64,000 bases of DNA, from the NCBI GenBank assembly GCA_943330915.2, contig CALQJO020000002.1, forward strand, positions 1 to 64,000, read 5' to 3'. Shown one piece after another: positions 43,563 through 52,049 of the stretch. The notes below the pieces were generated by a model that had not been told where the DNA came from, did not search any database, and was given only the letters and a program-made list of their open reading frames with translations. Every line of letters begins with the position of its first letter. The first letter of the stretch is position 1. The stretch comes from Rhodoferax sp. OV413 (GTDB taxonomy: Bacteria > Pseudomonadota > Gammaproteobacteria > Pseudomonadales > Pseudohongiellaceae). The position numbers and the translations under genes are program-made.

Positions 43563-45243
43563 GACCGGGTCGGGATGCTGAGATAGAAAGGCTGATGATA
43601 ATAACAGGAATGATACCGGCAACAACGATCATCAATGCTGACGCCGCCGCCTCGGTAAGCCGTTCCTGGTTGGCAAGCTCGTAGGTGCGAATAGCCAGGG
43701 TATTAAAATTAAAGGGACGCAGAATCAAGGTAGCCGGCAATTCTTTGAGTACATCAACAAACACCAACAATGCGGCTGTCAACAAACTGCCCTTTAACAT
43801 AGGAATGTGAATGCGCCGCAGAATCTGCCAGGAACCCAGCCCCATGGAGCGACCGGCGTCATCCATACTCGGTTTAATTTTGCCCAATCCCGCCTCCACC
43901 GTATTCATGGCCACGGGCAAAAACCGCACGATGTAGGCAAATACCACCGCGATCAACGTGCCACTCAGCAACAAGCCGGTAGCAATGCCGAATTGCGCAC
44001 GCATCCACGCATCCAGCGAATTGTCTAACCATGCAAAAGGAATCAGCACACCAACGGCTATCACCGTGCCGGGGACGGCATATCCAAGTCCTAGTACGCG
44101 TGTTGCGGTACGCATGGGCAAACCGGGCTGCAGACGCTTGGCATAAGTTATCAACATCCCCAGCATCAGCGCGATCAATGCAGCGGTAAATGCCAGGCGC
44201 AAACTATTAAACACCAACTGACTGAAGGCACTAAAATCAACCAACGCGTGTGTGTCCCAAGCCCACCAGGCTAACTGCAGCACCGGAATAAGAAACCCTA
44301 ACAATACCGGCAGCAGGCAATACAGCAGCGCACCGGCCATTTTCCAGCTCTTCAGCCTAAGCCGGGGTAAGTGTGAGTAGCGGGTACTGGTGTGATGGTA
44401 ACGCGCGCGGTTGCGGGACCACTGCTCGGCAATCACCAGCACCAGGATAAACAACATTAGCACAGCTGAAAGTTGCGCCGCTGCAGTTGCACTGCCCATC
44501 CCGAACCAGGTACGAAAGATTCCAGCAGTGAAGGTGGAGATACCGAAGTACTGGACGGTACCATAGTCAGCCAGTGTCTCCATCAGCACCAACGCCAGAC
44601 CGGCGATAATTGCAGGCCGCGCCAGTGGCACAGCAACGCGGGTAAACGCGTGCCAGGGACTTGACCCCAAAGTGCGCGAGACTTCCAGAACACATACGGA
44701 CTGCTCCAGAAACGCCATACGCGACAATAAGTAGACATACGGGTACAGAACCAGTGACAACATGGTAATGGCGCCACCCGTCGAGCGTATTTGCGGGAAC
44801 CAATAGTCACCAAAGCGTAGGTCAAAAGTGTCGCGGATAAAACCCTGCACAGGACCTGCCACATCGAGCATTCCGGTATAGGTATAGGCAATGATGTAGG
44901 CAGGCATGGCCAAGGGCAGCACTAGCGCCCATTCCAGCCAACGGCTGCCGGGGAAGCGTGTCATGGTTACTAACCACGCAGGTGCGACGCCCAGCACCAG
45001 CACCATGAACCCAACACCCAACATCAATTGCAAAGACTGGAAAATGTATGACCACAGCAATGTGTCGACCAGATGCTGCCAGACACCATCACTGCTGTTA
45101 AAAACCGAGGAGAATACCGTCAGTACGGGGACACTCAGCAGCAGACACAACACAATCACGGCGAGCAATGAGCCATGTTTGCCCATGCGCGCCGTGATTG
45201 TTTGTAAAGAAAACTGCGTTAAGGATTGTGCCTTGTCTGTCAA
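43546..45243 (-). CDS. Fe(3+) ABC transporter permease (FbpB-like, fused double permease)
   Basis: 565 aa; two BPD_transp-like domains (EVSRTLGSSPWHAFTRVAVPLARPA; DDAGRSMGLGSWQILRRIHIPML). Confidence 0.9.
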   Translation of the reverse strand: MTDKAQSLTQFSLQTITARMGKHGSLLAVIVLCLLLSVPVLTVFSSVFNSSDGVWQHLVDTLLWSYIFQSLQLMLGVGFMVLVLGVAPAWLVTMTRFPGSRWLEWALVLPLAMPAYIIAYTYTGMLDVAGPVQGFIRDTFDLRFGDYWFPQIRSTGGAITMLSLVLYPYVYLLSRMAFLEQSVCVLEVSRTLGSSPWHAFTRVAVPLARPAIIAGLALVLMETLADYGTVQYFGISTFTAGIFRTWFGMGSATAAAQLSAVLMLFILVLVIAEQWSRNRARYHHTSTRYSHLPRLRLKSWKMAGALLYCLLPVLLGFLIPVLQLAWWAWDTHALVDFSAFSQLVFNSLRLAFTAALIALMLGMLITYAKRLQPGLPMRTATRVLGLGYAVPGTVIAVGVLIPFAWLDNSLDAWMRAQFGIATGLLLSGTLIAVVFAYIVRFLPVAMNTVEAGLGKIKPSMDDAGRSMGLGSWQILRRIHIPMLKGSLLTAALLVFVDVLKELPATLILRPFNFNTLAIRTYELANQERLTEAAASALMIVVAGIIPVIIISLSISASRPGHDKRT

Positions 45244-45253
45244 ACCTGTTCCT

Positions 45254-46282
45254 TTAACGCCAGCCAGCCCTGTCCATCAGGCGAACCGATTCGGCATTAT
45301 GGGTACCCAGTTGTTCAAGAGCCAGTTCATCCGCTTTGAATTGGCCCCATCCCTGAAGAATTGCGCTGACCGGAACACCCGGACGCACCGGGAACTCATT
45401 ATTGGTTTCTGCGTACCAGGTTTGAGCCTCGTCACTGACCAGATATTCCAGTAGTTGAACTGCCTCTGTCCGGTTGGGTGCGTGCGCTGTGAGGCCGACG
45501 CCGCTGATATTGATATGAGCGCCTCTGTCAGCCTGATTCGGCCAGAACACTGCCACTTTGGAGGCTTGCTCACGCTGCTCTTCATTGGTTGCGTTCATCA
45601 TGCCAGCAAGGTAGTAGGTATTAACAATGGCCAACTGGCACTGGCCGATTGCAACCGCTGCTATCTGATCGCGGTCGCCGCCCTGTGGGTCCCGCGCAAA
45701 GTTGGCAACAAGCCCTCTTGCCCACTGTTCGGTGGCTTCCACACCGTGGTGACTGATCATGGCTGCGGTCATTGACTGGTTGTAGATGTTAGAGGAAGAG
45801 CGAACACAAATCTGGCCCCTCCACTTGGGATCCACCAGATCTTCGTAGGTTGACAGCTGAGCAGGATCAACACGGTCCTTGTCATAGACCACCACACGGG
45901 CGCGCAGTGATACACCGAACCACTGCCCCTCTGAATCGCGGTATTGCGCAGGTATCTGGCTTTCCAGCACATCAGAATCAACGGATTGCAGCAGACCCAA
46001 CTCTTTGGCACGCAACAGTCGGCCTACGTCCACCGTCAACAACAGGTCAGCCGGAGAATTAGCACCTTCAAGCTCCAGACGGGTGGTCAGTTCATCTGCC
46101 CCAGCGGTGATCAGGTTAACGGTGATGCCTGTCGCCGCGGTAAACCGGTCGAGAAGCGGCTTGATCAGGTTCTCTTCGCGGCCAGAATACACATTGACTT
46201 CGGCAGCCTGTGCAGCTGCACTGACGAACAAACCGGCTGACAGCGCAGACACGGCAAACATAGACAACAGCAACTTTTTCAT
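45254..46282 (-). CDS. Fe(3+) ABC transporter substrate-binding protein (FbpA/FutA-like)
   Basis: Signal peptide; EVNVYSGREENLIKPLLDRFTAATGITVNLITAGADEL; start at 46282. Confidence 0.92.
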   Translation of the reverse strand: MKKLLLSMFAVSALSAGLFVSAAAQAAEVNVYSGREENLIKPLLDRFTAATGITVNLITAGADELTTRLELEGANSPADLLLTVDVGRLLRAKELGLLQSVDSDVLESQIPAQYRDSEGQWFGVSLRARVVVYDKDRVDPAQLSTYEDLVDPKWRGQICVRSSSNIYNQSMTAAMISHHGVEATEQWARGLVANFARDPQGGDRDQIAAVAIGQCQLAIVNTYYLAGMMNATNEEQREQASKVAVFWPNQADRGAHINISGVGLTAHAPNRTEAVQLLEYLVSDEAQTWYAETNNEFPVRPGVPVSAILQGWGQFKADELALEQLGTHNAESVRLMDRAGWR

Positions 46283-46323
46283 ACCCGACTCCTGGTCCAA
46301 GGGAAAGCTCAGAACAGGGGGAA

Positions 46324-46338
46324 TGATAATTACTCTCA
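46324..46338 (-). promoter_or_regulatory. Candidate Fur box upstream of the iron ABC operon
   Basis: TGATAAT-T-ACTCTCA compared with 7-1-7 TGATAATnATTATCA; ~40 bp upstream of start 46282. Confidence 0.55.
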
Positions 46339-46386
46339 TTTATGTTTGCAATCAGTATTTGATTGACTCACTTGCGTCAGATCAAA

Positions 46387-47457
46387 CTATTGACTGGCAG
46401 CATCTGCCTCCGCACGCCGCTCTCCCGCCAGAATTCCAGGCAATCCATAATTACCCTCGTGGCAGGCATACTCATAAATGCGAGAGTCACTGGCATTTAA
46501 ACTCATCTCACCACGCCAGGTTTGTGTGTAGTAAACCGGATCGCTGACTTCGAATTCGTAATAAATCTGATCGGCTGACCAGCGAGTGAAACGTTCTATG
46601 ATTTTGCCCTGATCCGACAATGGAATTTGCCCGCCGCCCGCCTGTTGCGGATGCAGGCTGACCGTTTCCACCACCAGAGTGTCTCCCTCCCACCAGGCGA
46701 TTGAATCACCCAGCCATTGCTTAAGTTCGCGCGGACGGTGTTGCCCATCAATAGGAATGATCCGTGCGTCTTGATTCATCTCCACCATAATCATCAAATA
46801 ATCTGCCGTCTGTACGATCTGGTAGTGATTGTTATACAGCACGTTGAGCATAGCCGGACCACCTGTGCCTCCAAAACCAATCAGACAACGCTCACCCAGT
46901 GAACGGCCTTCCGGGCCATCATTGCTGCTGAACAACTCACGGTATTCCCGGCGCAACGCCTGCCCCTGTTCTGAGTAAGGAATGCGACCGGTGTCGGGCT
47001 CAACCACCCAAGAGGTCCGGTACTCGCCTTTAACCCGCCCAAAACTGGTGCCAGGATCAATCCAGAATGCGTTATAACCACGCCCCATACCCAGATCAGA
47101 TCCATCCAGCAATTCGCCCTGTTGCAGATTGTCATCGGTGGCCAGACGCACATTCTGCGGGTGCTGAGCGGTAACACTTTCAAGCTCTTCCGGCGGAATC
47201 ACCAACGATGGGTATTGCGGGGAGCGCTGCAGATCGGTGATCGATGCATTGCTCCAGATGCCTTGAAAGTCAGGCTTGCCATCGGGCGTGCGCGGAGGCT
47301 GATAGCCTGGCTCTTGGGCCAGCGCGGTCAAAGGAGCACCAAGAATCCCGAGCGCCAGGACAAGTGAGGGGAGCATGCTCTGGGCATACAGACGGCGCAT
47401 GCCGATCAAGTTGCCCGATCCTGAATGAGTGTGTACTTTGCCGGCAACGCTTCTCAT
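46387..47457 (-). CDS. Exported protein with TPDGKPDFQGIW motif, function unknown
   Basis: Signal peptide ending ALAQ; PRTPDGKPDFQGIWSN; RBS GAGGAT. Confidence 0.7.
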   Translation of the reverse strand: MRSVAGKVHTHSGSGNLIGMRRLYAQSMLPSLVLALGILGAPLTALAQEPGYQPPRTPDGKPDFQGIWSNASITDLQRSPQYPSLVIPPEELESVTAQHPQNVRLATDDNLQQGELLDGSDLGMGRGYNAFWIDPGTSFGRVKGEYRTSWVVEPDTGRIPYSEQGQALRREYRELFSSNDGPEGRSLGERCLIGFGGTGGPAMLNVLYNNHYQIVQTADYLMIMVEMNQDARIIPIDGQHRPRELKQWLGDSIAWWEGDTLVVETVSLHPQQAGGGQIPLSDQGKIIERFTRWSADQIYYEFEVSDPVYYTQTWRGEMSLNASDSRIYEYACHEGNYGLPGILAGERRAEADAASQ

Positions 47458-47694
47458 GACCCTGAATCCTCTTTATTAATTATTGTTTTGGAGCACGCGG
47501 AAAACTAAACCACTGCGACATCTTTATCAAGTCGCACCCACTGCCAGACTTAAAATTACAAATGCGACCATACGACTGATAGCGCACCATGAACAGCGGT
47601 TGATGCCCTGCAACCCATGCGCGTATCATGAGTCGGCATAACTCGTTACCCAGACAGATTTTTTGTATCGTGTTTCACTTCAGGAATCCAGAAC

Positions 47695-48222
47695 ATGTTG
47701 GTAAGTCGGTTCGTATTGCGCGCGTTTTGTCTCACATTGGCAACCTCCGTCGGGCTTGTCGGATGTACGCAGGAATCACCGGAGCCGACTGCAGCAACAG
47801 AAGCAGAGGCATCCATCTATAACCTGACCATGGATACCACCGAATTTATGGCGCATGTGCTGGAGCCAATGGCTGATGTGTTATGGAAATCTGCCGGCTG
47901 GATTCTGGATGAAAACGAAGGCTATTACGAACTGTATCCCACCGATGACGAGAGCTGGCTGAATGTTCATAACCATGGCGCCATGATTGTAGAAGCAGGC
48001 AACTTGATGTTGTTACCCGGCCGAACTCAGGATGGCGCATGGACAACCTATGCGCAAGCAACCAGTGAGGTCGGCCTCCGGATCATGAGCGCAGCTGACG
48101 CACAGAATAATGAGGATCTGTTTCAGGCGGGCGCACAGCTTTACAGTGTCTGCACAGCCTGTCATCAAGCGTACAATCCTGAAATCCTGACACGATTTAC
48201 ACCCGGCGGCCTGACTGAGTAA
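47695..48222 (+). CDS. Lipoprotein with C-terminal CxxCH, cytochrome c'-like
   Basis: Lipobox LVGC; helical; LYSVCTACHQAYNPE near C-terminus. Confidence 0.65.
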   Translation: MLVSRFVLRAFCLTLATSVGLVGCTQESPEPTAATEAEASIYNLTMDTTEFMAHVLEPMADVLWKSAGWILDENEGYYELYPTDDESWLNVHNHGAMIVEAGNLMLLPGRTQDGAWTTYAQATSEVGLRIMSAADAQNNEDLFQAGAQLYSVCTACHQAYNPEILTRFTPGGLTE

Positions 48223-48254
48223 TCGTTCAGACTGTCCGAACGGAGAGAAAAATC

Positions 48255-48947
48255 ATGTTGAACCGTCAACAAATGTTGCATGGCGCTTTGTGCGTGACGT
48301 CACTGCTGCCTGTGACGGCCATTGCTCATAGTATTGCTGGCGGCGATGCTAACTTTGTGACCTCCAATGCCGGTGCCGCCGTAGGACCATTCATCTATCT
48401 TGGTGCCAAACACATGGTCACCGGATATGATCATTTGCTGTTTCTGGCCGGCGTTGTGTTTTTTTTGAGCAGACCCTGGCACATTGTGCAGTATGTTTCG
48501 CTGTTTGCACTGGGGCACAGCCTGACGCTTTTAGCAGGAGTGCTGACCAATATCAGCATTAACGCCTACCTGATTGATGCCATTATTGGATTGTCGGTAG
48601 TGTACAAAGCCCTTGAAAACATGGGCGCGTTTAACTCGCTGGGACGATGGCGCCCAGATACGCGCTGGGCAGTTTTTGTATTCGGCTTGTTCCACGGACT
48701 TGGATTATCGGCTAGTCTGCAGGAATTGAATTTGCATCCTGACGGTCTCCTGATCAACCTGATCAGCTTCAATGTGGGTGTTGAGCTGGGTCAGTTAACC
48801 GCACTCAGTATGATCGTCATCGGCTTCAGCCTGTGGCGCCGCCATCCCGGTTTTCAGAGCATGGCCTTTACCAGCAATGCCGTACTTATGATGGCTGGTT
48901 TCACGCTGATGATGTATCAGTTGACCGCCTGGCTTTTAAACGCCTGA
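48255..48947 (+). CDS. HupE/UreJ-family membrane protein
   Basis: GYDHLLFLAGVVFFL, LFALGHSLTLL, FGLFHGLGLSASLQEL. Confidence 0.8.
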   Translation: MLNRQQMLHGALCVTSLLPVTAIAHSIAGGDANFVTSNAGAAVGPFIYLGAKHMVTGYDHLLFLAGVVFFLSRPWHIVQYVSLFALGHSLTLLAGVLTNISINAYLIDAIIGLSVVYKALENMGAFNSLGRWRPDTRWAVFVFGLFHGLGLSASLQELNLHPDGLLINLISFNVGVELGQLTALSMIVIGFSLWRRHPGFQSMAFTSNAVLMMAGFTLMMYQLTAWLLNA

Positions 48948-48993
48948 CATAAGGAAGCCCTGCGGACGCACACAGATCACTTGATGGAGGCTA

Positions 48994-49557
48994 ATGATGA
49001 GCGAAGAACAGAATCCCGCAAACAATCAACGTAACCTGGCAGTCGCCATCAGCGCAGCGCTGGTTGCAGGAGCGGCAATTTTTACCGCAATCATTCTGCC
49101 AGCAGAATTCGGCAGAGATCCGCTGGGAACCGGAAGCTTATTGGGTTTAAGCGGCATGACACAAACCACCGCGGACGCTTTGCACCCGCAGCTGGAATTT
49201 CATAAGAACGATGAAGTCGAGTTTCTACTAGAGCCGTTCCAGTCACTTGAGTACAAGTATCTAATGGATATGGGTCAGGCCATTGTGTTCAGCTGGTCTG
49301 CGGATGGTGAACTGTATGTTGATCTGCACGCCGAAAACCTAACCGTCGAGGATGCAGAGGAGACCTATCTGCAGGGCGTCGTCTCCCAACAAATGGGCGT
49401 TTACGAAGCCGCCTTTAATGGCATGCACGGTTGGTTCTGGGAAAACCGCGGCTTTGAGACCGTTACTCTACGACTGAAAACATCAGGTTTCTTTGTGAAT
49501 ACCACGGAATATCGGGGCGGTGGCACCAGCGACCGATCCCCCCCGCCCGTCTTGTAA
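48994..49557 (+). CDS. Single-TM membrane-anchor protein associated with HupE/UreJ
   Basis: One N-terminal TM followed by ILPAEFGRDPLGTGSLLGLSGM; RBS tggagg. Confidence 0.65.
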   Translation: MMSEEQNPANNQRNLAVAISAALVAGAAIFTAIILPAEFGRDPLGTGSLLGLSGMTQTTADALHPQLEFHKNDEVEFLLEPFQSLEYKYLMDMGQAIVFSWSADGELYVDLHAENLTVEDAEETYLQGVVSQQMGVYEAAFNGMHGWFWENRGFETVTLRLKTSGFFVNTTEYRGGGTSDRSPPPVL

Positions 49558-49567
49558 GGCATGCGGT

Positions 49568-50038
49568 TTACCGAGTTGCCATGTGGCAATTCTCACAGGA
49601 CTCATATAAAGCATTGTTCAGTTCTTCCAGCGCGGCCAGATCTTTGGTCTGCGCCGCCTTGTAAGCAGCCACCGCCGCATTGCGCATCAACAGGCTGTCA
49701 CGCACCCATTGTTCCTGAGCTTGGACATAACCTGGAATTAACAAGAGATTGGCAGACTCAGCAAGCATCAAGGTCTGACTCTCCAGTCGTCGCCAGTCCT
49801 CACCTGTTTGTGGCGGGGTCCGTGCGACATAAAAAACAGCATCTGAGCTTGGCTGCACAATGCGGGTCATCAACTCCGACAGGTTTGTTGTTGCCTGCGG
49901 CGAGGCTGAGTCTGAGTCTGCGGCTGATACCAGTGTCGTAGCCATCACGACTCCTAGCACAACAGCAATCCCAAATGATGGGGATCTCCGAATGACTGTT
50001 AACACCCTTGCAACGGAAAGACTGCTTTGATTGACCAT
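49568..50038 (-). CDS. Exported protein ending in CxxCH, cytochrome c'-like
   Basis: Helical; ALYESCENCHMATR* at the extreme C-terminus; start at ATG 50038 with AGAGGG RBS. Confidence 0.65.
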   Translation of the reverse strand: MVNQSSLSVARVLTVIRRSPSFGIAVVLGVVMATTLVSAADSDSASPQATTNLSELMTRIVQPSSDAVFYVARTPPQTGEDWRRLESQTLMLAESANLLLIPGYVQAQEQWVRDSLLMRNAAVAAYKAAQTKDLAALEELNNALYESCENCHMATR

Positions 50039-50048
50039 AGTGCCCTCT

Positions 50049-50072
50049 GATTTAAACAAACAGGTTTAAATC
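50049..50072. repeat. Perfect 9-bp inverted repeat in the leader of the 49568-50038 gene
   Basis: GATTTAAAC-AAACAG-GTTTAAATC. Confidence 0.75.
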
Positions 50073-50090
50073 CTTAAAAGTTACCACATA

Positions 50091-50132
50091 AAAAAAGCGC
50101 CTGATTGACCATGATCAACCAAGCGCTTTTTT
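50091..50132 (-). terminator. Rho-independent terminator of the DUF6152-like gene
   Basis: 18-nt arms AAAAAAGCGCCTGATTGA / TCAACCAAGCGCTTTTTT, 6-nt loop. Confidence 0.8.
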
Positions 50133-50192
50133 ATAGATCGGGTTTAAAAATACTCCTCAGGCCTCTGCCAACGCAAGAAACCTGATCAGGTA

Positions 50193-50642
50193 TTAGTTGG
50201 CATCCGTATCAGCACCATCTTCTGGCGCGCCGATACCTGATGAACCCATAAACAGTTTGCGACCGTCCGGGAAAGTAATATCTCGGCCGTTTGCACGACA
50301 AGCTGGTGTACACAGACGGTCTTTGCTCTGGTAACCGGTTACAACAATCTCGGTACCAATTTCAAGAGAACCCCGGTTGATACCACGACGCAGCAATGTG
50401 TTGGGTGTACCACCTTCTGCCATCCAGATCTGCTCTGAGCCATCTTCGTTGGTGTGACGTAGGTGAATCCAGGAGTGCGGGTTAATCCACTCTACACGTG
50501 TGATCGGTCCACGCAATGCGACTGGCAGGTTGGCATCAAACTCAGCGGAAAACGCGTGGTGAGCGGTTGCCGGTGATTGCATTCCTATGGCAGCGATGCC
50601 ACCTACCACTGCGACTGCAGCTACAAGCAATTTCATTTTCAT
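50193..50642 (-). CDS. DUF6152-like exported protein
   Basis: HHAFSAEFDANLPVALRGPITRVEWINPHSWIHLR; start at 50642 after AGGGG. Confidence 0.75.
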   Translation of the reverse strand: MKMKLLVAAVAVVGGIAAIGMQSPATAHHAFSAEFDANLPVALRGPITRVEWINPHSWIHLRHTNEDGSEQIWMAEGGTPNTLLRRGINRGSLEIGTEIVVTGYQSKDRLCTPACRANGRDITFPDGRKLFMGSSGIGAPEDGADTDAN

Positions 50643-51000
50643 ACAATTTCCCCTGTTCAATTAGCTATTCTGAGTACGATTCTACACCAGGTATCAGGCC
50701 TCAACCAACGCGGATTTGGTCTGCCTGACGACCATCACCGTTGTCTTGTCTCATTATTCGGTGTCAGCCTTAACATTGTCTTAACGTAGCGGACTTATCC
50801 TGTCACGGAGAACCAGATGCAGGCCTGCTGCGCCAGCGCACATGTCTTTGACCAGCCGCCTTCAAACGTCTCTTGTTTTATACATCCTTACTACTGCAAC
50901 TGCCCTGCTGCAAGAGTGTGTGCAGCATCTTTCACACATTCTGTGGATTTGCTGATCCGTCATAAGTTTTGATCAACAAACCCCAACCGTGTGAAAGTTT

Positions 51001-51930
51001 TCAGAACGGCATTGTCATTCCTTCAAGCGGCTGTCCCTTACGGAAGCGACCAAACAGCAGTTCTTCCACGAACTCTACGCACTTGAATTGGGGCAGTTCG
51101 AAGTCTTTTTCAAGTCTTCGGTACAAAGGCATGCTGATGGTCCATGGCTCAGTATAGAGCTGTGGATCAACAATCGTTGCTGTATATTCAATGGTGTTCT
51201 TGTCGATCATGGTGTAACGCTCAGTGACCTTGGACTCCCATGAGCGATAGTTACCAGCACGGTCATACCAGGACTGGTCAATCAGACCGCTGACTTCAAC
51301 AACAAATGTGTCACCATCCCAAGTACCGTGTGACTGGCCCATCCAGGAATCGATAGGAGCTTCGCCCGGATCTTCCAGATAAATGTTGCGCACCGCGCCT
51401 GCAAATGAGTAAGCAATAAAAAATGCACTGTTGCTCTGGAATATCTGCAAAGGATGCGGCATGTACGTTGCGCGAGGCACGCCTGGCATAAAACATTTTA
51501 CTTCAGGATCACGTTCCAGCCACATCTCGCGATTCTCATCACGGCGCGCAAGCGCTTCCGGCTTGTAAGGAATGTATCCGTTATTGGTGGTGATTACACC
51601 CTGACTGGCTGGCACAGCACCCACAGCACCAAAGGCTACAACCTGAGGAGCCGGAACCGGCACAAAGTCACCCGGAACCATAGCAAACGCAGACTTTGGT
51701 GCCGCTGGTTCCAGATTGTTATTGGCTGTTGTCAATACCTGCCAGATTCCGTTTAAGTCCGGCTTGCCATCAGGCGTTCTTGGAATCGCGGCAGCAGTAA
51801 CTGACTGAGCTTCTGCGCCGGGCGCTGCCATGCTGCTGGTAGATGTTTGAGTGTCGCTGGGTGAGCAGGCCATGACGCCGAGTGTCGTCAAAGCAGTTAT
51901 TAGTGTTAGTTTTCTGAACCCGTTTGGCAT
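51001..51930 (-). CDS. Lipoprotein with TPDGKPDLNGIW motif, paralog of 46387-47457
   Basis: Lipobox VMAC; PRTPDGKPDLNGIWQV; GWDGDTFVVEVSGL-like segment; RBS GGGGAGG. Confidence 0.72.
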   Translation of the reverse strand: MPNGFRKLTLITALTTLGVMACSPSDTQTSTSSMAAPGAEAQSVTAAAIPRTPDGKPDLNGIWQVLTTANNNLEPAAPKSAFAMVPGDFVPVPAPQVVAFGAVGAVPASQGVITTNNGYIPYKPEALARRDENREMWLERDPEVKCFMPGVPRATYMPHPLQIFQSNSAFFIAYSFAGAVRNIYLEDPGEAPIDSWMGQSHGTWDGDTFVVEVSGLIDQSWYDRAGNYRSWESKVTERYTMIDKNTIEYTATIVDPQLYTEPWTISMPLYRRLEKDFELPQFKCVEFVEELLFGRFRKGQPLEGMTMPF

Positions 51931-51960
51931 GTTGTTATGCACCTCCCCTTGTTGTCTGGC

Positions 51961-51990
51961 GATATAAACACTTCATTTTTTAAGTGTCAA
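51961..51990 (-). promoter_or_regulatory. Candidate sigma70 promoter of the 51001-51930 gene
   Basis: Minus strand TTGACA-N18-TATATC; inverted repeat ACACTT-N8-AAGTGT inside it. Confidence 0.5.
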
Positions 51991-52003
51991 GCCCATTAAG
52001 GCT

Positions 52004-52040
52004 GGCCGCTCGCCGGGAAGGCTGTCGAACGCGAGCGGCC
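52004..52040. repeat. 10-bp GC-rich inverted repeat just downstream of the 52050-52403 gene
   Basis: GGCCGCTCGC-N17-GCGAGCGGCC. Confidence 0.75.
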
Positions 52041-52049
52041 GTTGCAGAT

